A stretch of DNA of 15,900 nucleotides from Bacillota bacterium (GCA_009786175.1 WQTQ01000184.1:1-15900); one strand, 5' to 3'. Numbered from the stretch's first letter, positions 6,618 to 14,303 are shown. Translations and numbers: made by a program. Notes: a model not told the origin generated them from the sequence alone.

Positions 6618-8240
6618 ATGGCGCAAAACATTTTCCTGGCTATGGGTGGACTTGGACTGCTGTTGTTTGGTATTAAAATGGTATCCACAGGGTTGGAGGT
6701 GCTTGCAGGCGACCACTTGCAAAGTATTCTAAAAAAAGCAACATCTAACCGTGTTTTGGCGGCAATAGTTGGTGTAATCGCGACTATTGTCATCAACAGC
6801 TCTACGGCGGTATCGGTTATAACCGTCGGCTTTGTAAACGCGGGGCTAATGAATTTAACACAGGCAATTGGGGTACTGTTGGGTATAAATGTAGGCACCA
6901 CCTTTAGTGCCCAGCTAATAGCCTTCCGAATTGATACTTACGCTCCAATTTTTATGTTAATCGGTATCGTTATGTATCTGTTTTTCAAGAAAAAAAGTGT
7001 ACGGAATATTGGTTATGCCATACTTGGTTTCGGTATTTTGTTTTTTAGTATAACCGTAATGAGTGACGCGCTTAGGGTATTTCGTACCAACCCCGCGTTT
7101 CTGGATATGATCGCCGCTATTTCCAGTCCAATATTAGCTCTTTTGGCCGGGTTTATATTTACGGTGATAGTTCAAAGCTCTTCTGCGACTATGGGGCTTT
7201 TGGTTACAATGCATCTTAGCGGCGTTCCCATTCCTTTTCAAACATCGGCTTTCATAATTTTTGGTGCGAATATTGGCACAAGTATAACCGCGGTAATCGC
7301 GTCGTTGCCCGCAAGCCGCGACAGCAGACGCGCCGCATTGTTTCACATAACGTACGACATTATCGGCAGTATTGTGTTTGGTACATTAATATTGCTTGTA
7401 CCGGGCATACTGGTTTGGTTCCAAAGAACTTGGGCAGAAAGCGCGCGCCAAGTGGCTATGTTCCATACATTGTACAATGTTGCTACGCTGCTTCTACTTA
7501 TCTCTTTTGTTCCTTGGCTTGCCAAACTGATGCAAATAATTATTCCGGTAAAACCGAATGAAACACGTGAAACCCACGAACGTAAATTACTTTACCTGGA
7601 CACTTTAAGTTTGCAAACATCTACACTGGCGGTTGTAAATGCCCATTTGGAAGTATGCCGCATGGGCAAAATTGCCAACGAAAATTTGGCACTGGCCATG
7701 GATTCTTTTTTCGAGCGGGACGAAGACAAGGCCAACAAGGTTCTTGAAAACGAAAAAACTCTTGACTTCTTGTATCAAAGCATAACGACAAAACTTGTTG
7801 ACATTAATAACATGTCATTGTCTGCAAATGATGCGGAAAAAATAGGTGCAACGTTTGGGGTCTTGTCCAGTATTGAAAGGATTGGTGACTTTGCGGAAAA
7901 TATTGCGGAATACGCCATAATTGTCAGTGATCGCGGTACAAAATTTTCCGAAACAGCAATAAAAGACCTGCGAACGTTAAGCGACTTAGTAATTACAATT
8001 GCATACAAGGCAATGGATATGTATGAACAGCAAGACAATTCACAGCTGCCACAGGTAGAAACAATGGAAAGCAAAATAAACAAATTATCTGCCGAGTATA
8101 CAAAAAGCCATGTAAAGCGGCTAAAGAACGGAAACTGCAAACCCAAGAGCGGCATAATTTTTGTTGACATAATCAGCGATTTGGAACGTAGCGCGGACCA
8201 GGCCGAAAGTATCGCCCTTTCCGTGCCCCAAAGAAGGTAG
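6618..8240 (+). CDS. Na+/phosphate cotransporter with C-terminal PhoU-like domain
   Basis: This belongs to the NptA/PNaS (Na/Pi cotransporter II) family, which moves phosphate coupled to sodium across the membrane. The start at 6618 gives 540 residues and is preceded by GAAGGGTGA; an upstream in-frame ATG at 6558 lies within the promoter and is rejected. The membrane half (about 1-310) shows the two inverted repeats of the family: INSSTAVSVITVGFVNAG (60-76) with GVLLGINVGTTFSAQL (85-100), then VQSSSATMGLLVTM (185-198) with FGANIGTSITAVIASL (215-230). The C-terminal part (about 325-535) is a helical, charged PhoU-like domain, thought to be regulatory in these transporters. Whether flow is inward or outward cannot be read from sequence. 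It stands alone, convergent with prfA. Family is clear; substrate is inferred from the family. Confidence 0.93.
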   Translation: MAQNIFLAMGGLGLLLFGIKMVSTGLEVLAGDHLQSILKKATSNRVLAAIVGVIATIVINSSTAVSVITVGFVNAGLMNLTQAIGVLLGINVGTTFSAQLIAFRIDTYAPIFMLIGIVMYLFFKKKSVRNIGYAILGFGILFFSITVMSDALRVFRTNPAFLDMIAAISSPILALLAGFIFTVIVQSSSATMGLLVTMHLSGVPIPFQTSAFIIFGANIGTSITAVIASLPASRDSRRAALFHITYDIIGSIVFGTLILLVPGILVWFQRTWAESARQVAMFHTLYNVATLLLLISFVPWLAKLMQIIIPVKPNETRETHERKLLYLDTLSLQTSTLAVVNAHLEVCRMGKIANENLALAMDSFFERDEDKANKVLENEKTLDFLYQSITTKLVDINNMSLSANDAEKIGATFGVLSSIERIGDFAENIAEYAIIVSDRGTKFSETAIKDLRTLSDLVITIAYKAMDMYEQQDNSQLPQVETMESKINKLSAEYTKSHVKRLKNGNCKPKSGIIFVDIISDLERSADQAESIALSVPQRR

Positions 8241-8242
8241 AA

Positions 8243-8265
8243 GGGGTAAGCGAAAAGCTTACCCC
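8243..8265. terminator. Hairpin between the cotransporter and prfA genes
   Basis: GGGGTAAGC (8243-8251) pairs perfectly with GCTTACCCC (8257-8265) over a GAAAA loop. It follows the cotransporter stop by two bases and includes the prfA stop codon, so it may act on both convergent transcripts. There is no U-run on either side, so strength is uncertain. Confidence 0.55.
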
Positions 8266-9326
8266 ACACCTTGTAATTTTTTTGCTTGGTCTTGGGTAAT
8301 ACAGTTGTCCAAAATTTCGTCTAAATCCCCATTCAGTACCGCATCAATCCTGTGCAGTGTAAGAGAAATCCGGTGGTCTGTAACCCGGCCTTGGGGGAAG
8401 TTGTAAGTGCGTATGCGCTCGCTGCGGTCACCGGTACCAATTTGGCTGCGCCGCTCGGCAGATAATTGCGAATGTTGTTTTTCCTGCTCTAGGTCATACA
8501 GCTTTGTGCGCAAAATTTTTAGTGCCTTATCTTTATTTTTCAACTGAGATTTTTCGTCTTGACAAGCCACAACAATGCCCGTGGGAACGTGGGTTACACG
8601 CACCGCAGAGTCTGTTGTATTAACACTTTGGCCCCCATTGCCGGACGAACGGTATACATCCACACGTACGTCGTTCATATCTAAGTTAACGTCTACATCT
8701 TCCGCCTCCGGCAAAACAGCCACCGTAACGGTAGACGTGTGAATTCGCCCGCTGGATTCAGTTTCCGGTACCCGCTGAACACGATGTACACCGCTTTCAT
8801 ATTTTAAGCGGGAATACGCGCCGCGCCCCTGTATCATAAAAACCACTTCTTTAAAGCCGCCTATTTCATTTTCGTTGGCACTCATTATTTCGGTTTTCCA
8901 ACGGCGTCGTTCCGCATAGTGGCCATACATACGGAAAAGAGTATTGGCAAACAAAGCCGCTTCATCGCCGCCTGCGCCGCCGCGTATTTCCACAATTACA
9001 TTTTTCTCGTCGTTAGGGTCTTTTGGCAAAAGCAGAACTTTTAACTGCTCGGCAATGTCATCCAAAGCGGCCTGCCCTTCCTTTAATTCCTCTTTAGCCA
9101 GCTGCCTAAGGTCTTCGTCAGAACTTTCGTTAAGTAAAGCTTTAGCATCCTCAACATCCTGACTAAGGCGTTTATATTCCCGATAAGTGTCCATTACAGG
9201 GGTTAATTCACTGTGTTCCTTCATTAACGTGCGCCAACGCTGGTTATCCGCAATTACATCCGGGTCACTTATCTGGTTAGACAACTCCGCAAATTTTGTT
9301 TCCAATTCGTTTAAACGATCAAACAT
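8259..9326 (-). CDS. prfA: Peptide chain release factor 1
   Basis: RF1 recognises UAA and UAG in the ribosomal A site and triggers peptide release. The protein is 355 residues from the ATG at 9326, which I prefer because GGAGGAG lies six bases upstream; an in-frame ATG at 9341 sits within that Shine-Dalgarno sequence. Seen in order: an N-terminal coiled-coil-rich domain (about 1-100), the acidic and glycine-rich [15 protein letters not shown] (112-126), the stop-codon-reading tripeptide Pro187-Glu188-Thr189 (PxT type, as in RF1; RF2 would have SPF), and GGQ at 231-233 in the [10 protein letters not shown] loop. It is the third gene of an operon with the DUF1385 gene and prmC, 19 bases after the prmC stop codon. 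Confidence 0.97.
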   Translation of the reverse strand: MFDRLNELETKFAELSNQISDPDVIADNQRWRTLMKEHSELTPVMDTYREYKRLSQDVEDAKALLNESSDEDLRQLAKEELKEGQAALDDIAEQLKVLLLPKDPNDEKNVIVEIRGGAGGDEAALFANTLFRMYGHYAERRRWKTEIMSANENEIGGFKEVVFMIQGRGAYSRLKYESGVHRVQRVPETESSGRIHTSTVTVAVLPEAEDVDVNLDMNDVRVDVYRSSGNGGQSVNTTDSAVRVTHVPTGIVVACQDEKSQLKNKDKALKILRTKLYDLEQEKQHSQLSAERRSQIGTGDRSERIRTYNFPQGRVTDHRISLTLHRIDAVLNGDLDEILDNCITQDQAKKLQGVG

Positions 9327-9345
9327 TCTATACTCCTCCATCTAG

Positions 9346-10161
9346 TTACTTCGCAAAGTAGTGCGCGATACCCCGTATTATCCGGGGCAGCCCCGCATAA
9401 TCATTTTTCAACTGCACATCTGTAAAACCTGCCGCTGTCATAATATCTGCTACAGCTGCAGGGCCAATTTCTAAAAACAACCCGCCGCCCGGTTTTAAGA
9501 ATTTTAAACTTTCCGGTATAAGCTTTCGGTAAACATCCATGCCGTCTTCGCCGCCGTGCAGTGCCAGATGCGGCTCATAATTTAGCACAGTTGGGTCAAG
9601 TTCATCCATTTCCTTACCGGTAATATACGGCGGGTTGGATATTATCAAGTCAAACCGGCCTGTCACTTCCGTAAACAAGTCCGATTGGATGAATTTTATG
9701 CCCAAACCCTCACCGTTTTCCTGTGCCAAAGCTAAAGCATCTGCGGAAACATCAACGGCAGTAACATTGTAGTCCCCTGCCCCCGCTATAGCGGCGGCAA
9801 TACACCCGCTTCCCGTACATAGGTCCAGCACTTCAAGCCGCTGTTCGTCCACACGGTTTTGCTGTAAAAAGCCCAATGCTTCCTCTGTCAACAGTTCTGT
9901 TTCCGGCCTCGGAATTAGGGCCCGGCTGTCTGTTCGCAAGGTCAGGCCCATAAAGTCCCACCGGCCCATTACATATTGCAGCGGCTCCCCTTGCTTGCGG
10001 CGGCCTACATACGCAACATATTCGGCACTGTTCACAAGAGGTTTGTCCCCATGCAGCAACACATAGGCACTGCTTTGTCCGGTTACATGGCATAGCAGCA
10101 GCATTGCATCACGCTGCCCTAAATTATCTGTACCGTATTTTAACGCTTCGTTTATGGTCAT
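9346..10161 (-). CDS. prmC: Release factor glutamine methyltransferase PrmC
   Basis: PrmC (HemK) N5-methylates the glutamine of the GGQ motif in RF1 and RF2 using S-adenosylmethionine. The 271-residue protein has the N-terminal helical substrate-binding domain (about 1-75), the typical ALIPRPETELL (81-91), SAM motif I VLDLCTGSGC (111-120), AVDVSADAL (135-143) and the catalytic NPPY at 176-179, followed by LALHGGEDG (199-207). Its ATG overlaps the stop codon of the upstream DUF1385 gene (ATGA, four bases shared), so translation is probably coupled. Its substrate gene prfA lies immediately downstream. Confidence 0.96.
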   Translation of the reverse strand: MTINEALKYGTDNLGQRDAMLLLCHVTGQSSAYVLLHGDKPLVNSAEYVAYVGRRKQGEPLQYVMGRWDFMGLTLRTDSRALIPRPETELLTEEALGFLQQNRVDEQRLEVLDLCTGSGCIAAAIAGAGDYNVTAVDVSADALALAQENGEGLGIKFIQSDLFTEVTGRFDLIISNPPYITGKEMDELDPTVLNYEPHLALHGGEDGMDVYRKLIPESLKFLKPGGGLFLEIGPAAVADIMTAAGFTDVQLKNDYAGLPRIIRGIAHYFAK

Positions 10162-11081
10162 GGGGCTTCATCATCCAGGGATATGGCTTTTTCAAGGGCG
10201 GCAACAGCAATTTCTATTTGCCCCTCATCCGGTTCTTTTGTTGTCAGACGCTGTATCAGCATCCCCGGGAAAATGATGGCCCTTACAAGCCAATTGTCCC
10301 GCTTACCTGCCCACTTTACGCTAATTTCGTAAGAAGTACCGGCAATGACAGGCAGCAGTAGAATCCGCGATGCAAAGCGCAGCCAAATTCCATCTATGCG
10401 GATAATCATGAAAAGTATCATAAAAATTACCATAACTACAAACATGAAACTGGTACCGCAACGCCTGTGTAAGCGGTTACAGGCAGACACATTTTCTGTT
10501 GTAAGAGGCATATTTTTTTCGTGGCAGTTTATTGCCTTATGCTCTGCCCCATGGTATTGGAACACACGCTGTATATCCTTAGACCGGGAAATAAGAAAAA
10601 CATACCCTACAAAAATTGCTATGCGTACCAGGCCTTCGATTACACCCACAAGCGTGTCCGGAACAGGTACAAGCGATGCAAGAAAAGTAGGAAGCAGCAT
10701 AAATAACCCTACCCCCAAAAGGACGGCAACTACCATGGCAACTGTCATAAGAATATTGTTCAGCTTGTCGCCCAGTTTATCCTGCAAAAATTTTTCGAAA
10801 CGGGAAGTGGGCTCTGCTTCTTCCAACATTGCAATTTCCGCAGATCGTGACATCGCGCTAAAGCCCATCGCAATAGAGGAACACAGGGCCACGGTGCCGC
10901 GTAACAGCGGCAGCTTTAGAAACGGATACCGCTGGGTAATGGTGGATATGGGCTTTTCTATCATTTCAATTTCCCCATCCGGGCGGCGTACTGCCATTGC
11001 ATAAGCTTTTTTGCCGCGCATCAGCACACCTTCCATTACGGCCTGGCCGCCGTATGAAATAGGTTCTTCTTTTTTATTCAT
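10158..11081 (-). CDS. DUF1385 (YqhQ-like) integral membrane protein
   Basis: This is a conserved Firmicutes membrane protein of unknown biochemical function, very often encoded directly before prmC-prfA in clostridia, as here. The 307 residues begin with the family signature ISYGGQAVMEGVLMRG (8-23). Other conserved features are YHGAEHK (176-182), a histidine and cysteine-bearing segment HRRCGTSF (205-212), and about four membrane segments (110-138, 150-165, 212-229, 235-250). The conserved His/Glu/Cys residues look like a metal site, but no activity is established that I know of. AGGAG lies eight bases upstream of the ATG. It is the first gene of a three-gene minus-strand operon and overlaps prmC by four bases. 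Confidence 0.92.
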   Translation of the reverse strand: MNKKEEPISYGGQAVMEGVLMRGKKAYAMAVRRPDGEIEMIEKPISTITQRYPFLKLPLLRGTVALCSSIAMGFSAMSRSAEIAMLEEAEPTSRFEKFLQDKLGDKLNNILMTVAMVVAVLLGVGLFMLLPTFLASLVPVPDTLVGVIEGLVRIAIFVGYVFLISRSKDIQRVFQYHGAEHKAINCHEKNMPLTTENVSACNRLHRRCGTSFMFVVMVIFMILFMIIRIDGIWLRFASRILLLPVIAGTSYEISVKWAGKRDNWLVRAIIFPGMLIQRLTTKEPDEGQIEIAVAALEKAISLDDEAP

Positions 11082-11120
11082 CCCTGTCTCCTACTATGTT
11101 TTGAAGTAGCTGCTTCGTTA

Positions 11121-11149
11121 AGTATACCACAAATTAGCTTAAAAAAGAA
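11121..11149 (-). promoter_or_regulatory. Possible promoter of the DUF1385-prmC-prfA operon
   Basis: On the minus strand a TATACT -10 (11121-11126) has TGG directly before it (extended -10). The -35 region 17 bases upstream (TTCTTT) is poor. The spacing to the start codon at 11081 is suitable. Confidence 0.4.
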
Positions 11150-11197
11150 ATTATTTAGTTCCTCACAGAGGCACAGAGTTCACGGAGAAAAAAACTA

Positions 11198-11226
11198 TTG
11201 CAACAATTTCATTTTTTGTTTATCAT
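11198..11226 (+). promoter_or_regulatory. Probable promoter of the spoIIA operon
   Basis: TTGCAA (11198-11203) and TATCAT (11221-11226) are separated by exactly 17 bases, ahead of the spoIIAA ribosome binding site. It reads as sigma-A type. In Bacillus the operon uses sigma-H with Spo0A; I did not find a convincing sigma-H motif or 0A box here. Confidence 0.45.
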
Positions 11227-11261
11227 AGACTATATTACAATATTTGGAAAAGGAGAAAAAA

Positions 11262-11615
11262 ATGGGAATACGAATAGACATACATGACCGCACCCTTATT
11301 GCGGCCCCGGAGGGTGAGCTTGACCACCTTCAAGCAGAACGTCTTAGGGCACAAATTGACGCGGCCTACGACAAATCACCGTGCAAGCACATTATTATTG
11401 ACATGGCAAAGGTAAGTTTTATGGATTCTTCGGGTATAGGGATGATTATCGGGCGGTATAAAAATGCGGAAACCCGTGGCGGGCGGCTGGCACTTGCCAA
11501 CATGAGTGACCCCATGTGCCGGTTATTCGAGATATCCGGTTTATCAAAAATTGTACTGCGGACAAGCTCTGTTAATGACGCGCTTACAAAATTAGGAGGC
11601 AGCCAAAGTGAATGA
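11262..11615 (+). CDS. spoIIAA: Anti-sigma F factor antagonist SpoIIAA
   Basis: This STAS-domain protein frees sigma F in the forespore by binding the anti-sigma factor SpoIIAB, and it is inactivated when SpoIIAB phosphorylates it. From the ATG at 11262 it is 117 residues, the usual length, and AAGGAG lies just upstream; the TTG at 11244 is rejected. The STAS core covers nearly the whole protein. The phosphorylation motif is FMDSSGIGMIIGRYK (53-67), with Ser57 matching Bacillus Ser58. A C-terminal MCRLFEISGLSKIV segment (85-98) is also typical. The last eight bases overlap the start of spoIIAB. Confidence 0.95.
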   Translation: MGIRIDIHDRTLIAAPEGELDHLQAERLRAQIDAAYDKSPCKHIIIDMAKVSFMDSSGIGMIIGRYKNAETRGGRLALANMSDPMCRLFEISGLSKIVLRTSSVNDALTKLGGSQSE

Positions 11616-12048
11616 TAACTATATAAATATAGAAATGCCTGCCATCCCGGAAAATGTAGGCCTGGCCCGTATAATTACAGCCGGTTTTATCGCCCCGCTG
11701 GACCCAACGATAGACGAAACCGGCGATATAAAAACTGCCGTATCAGAAGCGGTAACAAACGCCATTATTCACGGCTACAATGGACATGCAGCAGAAAACA
11801 CGGTAAAACTGTGCCTGACTTCCCATGGACGCAAAATTGTAATTGAAATTACCGATTACGGGGTTGGAATAGAGGATATTAACGCAGCTAAAGAGCCTAT
11901 GTTTACCACAAAGCCGGACCTGGAGCGCAGCGGCCTTGGCTTTACTGTAATGGAAACATTCATGGACACTGTAGAAATAAAATCTAGCCCGGGGGAAGGT
12001 ACAACCATAATTTTATCAAAAACATTAGGGGAAGTTTCCGCGCCATGA
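11608..12048 (+). CDS. spoIIAB: Anti-sigma F factor and serine kinase SpoIIAB
   Basis: SpoIIAB binds sigma F and holds it inactive, and it phosphorylates SpoIIAA with ATP. The 146-residue protein is a GHKL-type ATPase: N-box SEAVTNAIIHGY (46-57, with Glu47 and Asn51), G1 box DYGVG (83-87) and G2 box SGLGF (108-112). The start is GTG, with AGGAGG eight bases upstream; an ATG four bases further on is out of frame. The gene begins inside the last codons of spoIIAA and its stop overlaps the sigF start by four bases, so the three proteins should be made in coupled amounts. Confidence 0.95.
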   Translation: MNDNYINIEMPAIPENVGLARIITAGFIAPLDPTIDETGDIKTAVSEAVTNAIIHGYNGHAAENTVKLCLTSHGRKIVIEITDYGVGIEDINAAKEPMFTTKPDLERSGLGFTVMETFMDTVEIKSSPGEGTTIILSKTLGEVSAP

Positions 12049-12770
12049 CAAACGAAACTTTAGCCCTGATTGCGCGCGCCCAAGCGGGGGATGAAAGCGC
12101 GGCAGAGCAATTGATACAAGAAAACAGCGGGCTTATTTGGTCTGTCATAAAAAAATTTGCCAAGCGCGGATATGAGCCGGATGACCTGTATCAAATTGGA
12201 GCTATCGGCTTGTTAAAATGCATAAGAAAATTTGATACAAGCTTCGATGTAAAATTTTCTACCTATGCCATCCCCATGATAATTGGTGAAATAAAACGGT
12301 TTTTGCGTGATGACGGCATGATAAAAGTTTCGCGGCCTATGAAGGAAATTGCCACAAAAGCACGGTACGTTACAGAAATGTTAACCGCAAAGCTGGGACG
12401 ACAGCCAACAATTAGCGAACTTGCCCAGGAACTTAACATCAGTTCGGAAGAGTTAGTTGTGGCAATGGAGGCAGGAATGGATGTAGAATCTTTACACGCC
12501 ACAATTTATCAAGGGGACGGCAGCCCTATATTTCTAATAGACAAAGTTGCCCAAAGCCAGGACGACGGTGAAAAAGTTGTTAACATTATTACTTTAAAGC
12601 AACTAATCGACCGTTTAAAGCCCAAAGAGCGGCAGGTTATAATACTGCGGTATTTTCAAGACAAAACTCAAATGGAAGCGGCCAAAATCATTGGTGTTTC
12701 ACAGGTTCAAGTATCAAGAATCGAAAAAAAAGTGCTGCAAGCCTTGAAGGACGGTTTAACAGCAGAGTGA
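12045..12770 (+). CDS. sigF: RNA polymerase sigma factor sigma F (SpoIIAC)
   Basis: This is the first forespore-specific sigma factor. The 241-residue protein has region 2 (about 25-92, with DDLYQIGAIGLLKCIRKFD and the core -10 binding FSTYAIPMIIGEIKRFLRDD), region 3 (about 95-165) and region 4 (185-238, with the helix-turn-helix TQMEAAKIIGVSQVQVSRIE). The ATG overlaps the spoIIAB stop as ATGA. Sigma F and sigma G are similar in sequence. The operon position behind spoIIAA and spoIIAB settles the call in favour of sigma F. In many spore formers spoVA genes follow; here an SH3 protein gene follows after a palindromic terminator. Confidence 0.96.
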   Translation: MTNETLALIARAQAGDESAAEQLIQENSGLIWSVIKKFAKRGYEPDDLYQIGAIGLLKCIRKFDTSFDVKFSTYAIPMIIGEIKRFLRDDGMIKVSRPMKEIATKARYVTEMLTAKLGRQPTISELAQELNISSEELVVAMEAGMDVESLHATIYQGDGSPIFLIDKVAQSQDDGEKVVNIITLKQLIDRLKPKERQVIILRYFQDKTQMEAAKIIGVSQVQVSRIEKKVLQALKDGLTAE

Positions 12771-12787
12771 GAAAATAAAAAATTTTT

Positions 12788-12812
12788 ACCCCCTGATATC
12801 AGGGGGTTTTGT
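12788..12812 (+). terminator. Terminator after sigF (copy 3 of the repeated hairpin)
   Basis: A perfect 20-base palindrome (12788-12807) has the ACCCCCTGAT core of the hairpins at 3440 and 5677 but with no extra loop sequence. It is followed by TTTTGTT, which makes it the most terminator-like of the three. It lies 17 bases after the sigF stop codon. Confidence 0.75.
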
Positions 12813-12832
12813 TAAAAAAAATTAATTTATTG

Positions 12833-12862
12833 TTGACAAATATATTAAGAAAATGTTAATAT
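12833..12862 (+). promoter_or_regulatory. Probable promoter of the exported SH3 protein gene
   Basis: A perfect TTGACA (12833-12838) and TAATAT (12857-12862) are separated by 18 bases, with TGT just upstream of the -10. It lies after the sigF terminator and reads as sigma-A type. No sigma F or sigma G style promoter was evident. Confidence 0.5.
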
Positions 12863-12907
12863 GTTTTCCGGTATATAAAGTATAAAAACATGAATGGGGA
12901 AATACAT

Positions 12908-13681
12908 ATGTACATTAAAGCAATTTTGATAGGTTTAATATTTTGCATCTTCCTGGTACCCGCCGCCGTTTACGCAGCAGACTGTGAATATGAAACAGAA
13001 AAAACTGAAGAAGTGCAAAGAATATTTGTTACAACAGCCAATCTTAACCTTCGGCCAACACCAAGCACCGACCAGCCACGCATTACACTGGTAAGTGCGG
13101 GCCGTAACGTACTGGTTACAGATTTACGTGACGGTGAATGGTTTGCCGTAGATTACAACGGTATACAAGGCTATATGTACGCAGAATTTTTGCGGGAAGT
13201 GATAATTGATACAGCAATTGCGGCGGCTTCAACGGGCATACCGGGTCGTGTGGAACTGCTTGAGTGGAGCGTTGCAAGCAGTATAATTCCGCAAAATACA
13301 CCATTAACTGTAATAGACGTGCGCACCGGGTTAAGGTTTCAAATGAAAAGCTTTTCCCACGGAAGCCACGCAGACCTTTTCCCGGTAACAACGGAAGATA
13401 CAGACATTATACGCCGCGTCTTTGGCGGCAGCTGGACCTGGACACCTCGCCCTGTTGTACTTCTTGTGGGCGACCGCAGCTTTGTGGCTTCTATGAGCGG
13501 AATGCCCCACGGCGGCGGTATAAACCGCAACAACGGCATGAACGGCCACCTATGTATGCACTTTTTAAACTCCCGCACCCACAACGGCAACCGAAGCCAC
13601 GAGCAAGACCATCAGAACGCGGTACGTGAAGCTTACAACACTGCATCCGATTGGGAAATTGCCTGCGGCGAAGATGACTAA
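12908..13681 (+). CDS. Exported SH3-domain protein with a His/Cys-rich C-terminal domain
   Basis: The chosen start at 12908 (257 residues) has GGGGA seven bases upstream; the ATG at 12890 has no such signal. An N-terminal signal peptide (about 1-24, ending VYAA) implies export. A bacterial SH3 domain follows (about 38-98: TTANLNLRPTPS, GEWFAVDYNGIQGYMYAEFL), likely binding the cell wall. The C-terminal domain (about 114-245) has many possible metal or catalytic residues: HGSHAD (151-156), GGSWTWTPRPV (173-183), MPHGGG (199-204), GHLCMHF (213-219), SRTH (222-225), and His231 and His235. I recall this domain from unnamed clostridial SH3 proteins, without a known activity. The HG..(H)xC spacing distantly recalls L,D-transpeptidases, but the SxGC motif is missing. 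It is probably co-transcribed with the radical SAM gene 12 bases downstream. Confidence 0.8.
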   Translation: MYIKAILIGLIFCIFLVPAAVYAADCEYETEKTEEVQRIFVTTANLNLRPTPSTDQPRITLVSAGRNVLVTDLRDGEWFAVDYNGIQGYMYAEFLREVIIDTAIAAASTGIPGRVELLEWSVASSIIPQNTPLTVIDVRTGLRFQMKSFSHGSHADLFPVTTEDTDIIRRVFGGSWTWTPRPVVLLVGDRSFVASMSGMPHGGGINRNNGMNGHLCMHFLNSRTHNGNRSHEQDHQNAVREAYNTASDWEIACGEDD

Positions 13682-13693
13682 ACCATTTGACAT

Positions 13694-14290
13694 ATGACAA
13701 TAATTTATAGACTGGGCAATAGCCTTTACCTGAATATCACAAACCGATGCCCATGCGCATGCGTGTTTTGTATCCGCAATTTAACAGACAGTGTGGGCGA
13801 TGCGGAAACCCTTTGGTTGGAACGTGAACCAACCGTTGAAGAAGTCAAGCTTGCCCTAGACCGGCGGCAAGATATAAATCATATAAATGAATTTGTATTT
13901 TGCGGCTATGGCGAACCTATGGCCCGTGCCAACGAGTTAATCGAAATTTCTGCATATATAAAAGAACAAACCGGCCTTAAAGTGCGCGTCAACACCAACG
14001 GACTGGTAAAACTGTTAGTTCCGTCTTTTGAAATTAACCGCTGGGCAAACGTAGTAGACAGCCTTTCTGTCAGCCTAAACGCAGATGATGCGGAAGAGTA
14101 TGTACGCCTTGTAAACCCGGAGTTTGGGCTGCGTTCGTACAATGCCATGATGGATTTTGTTAAAGAGGCAAAAAAATATACTGATGTTACACTTACTGTT
14201 TTGGAAGACCTTGCGCCGCAGCGAATAGAAAACTGCCGCCGCATTGCACGAGATTTAAAACTACCCTTGCGAGTACGGACTTTCATATAA
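13694..14290 (+). CDS. Small radical SAM protein, TatD-associated type
   Basis: This 198-residue protein carries the radical SAM cluster motif CxxxCxxC (Cys19, Cys23, Cys26, in TNRCPCACVFC). SAM-binding segments FCGYGEP (69-75) and VNTNG (99-103) also fit. The opening YRLGNSLYLNITNRC and the following GDAETLWLEREPT strongly resemble the small radical SAM proteins often found next to or fused with TatD nucleases. No tatD gene lies within this window, so the usual partner is missing locally. The reaction is not known for the family as far as I am aware. There is no good Shine-Dalgarno before the ATG, and the gap to the SH3 gene is only 12 bases, so translation may depend on the upstream gene. 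It is short but looks complete, and it is followed by two hairpins. Confidence 0.85.
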   Translation: MTIIYRLGNSLYLNITNRCPCACVFCIRNLTDSVGDAETLWLEREPTVEEVKLALDRRQDINHINEFVFCGYGEPMARANELIEISAYIKEQTGLKVRVNTNGLVKLLVPSFEINRWANVVDSLSVSLNADDAEEYVRLVNPEFGLRSYNAMMDFVKEAKKYTDVTLTVLEDLAPQRIENCRRIARDLKLPLRVRTFI

Positions 14291-14303
14291 CGCCTCCTTT
14301 CTG

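Noticed and set aside
10345..11004. 219-residue plus-strand frame opposite the DUF1385 gene
   Set aside because: It mirrors a well-supported gene, lacks a ribosome binding site and has no recognisable protein pattern.
11103..11116. Imperfect palindrome GAAGTAGCTGCTTC in the leader of the DUF1385 gene
   Set aside because: Only 14 bases with one mismatched pair and no position relative to a promoter that demands function; likely chance.
12045..12770. Sigma G instead of sigma F
   Set aside because: Sequence alone is close, but the gene is the third of an overlapping spoIIAA-spoIIAB operon, which is the sigF arrangement.
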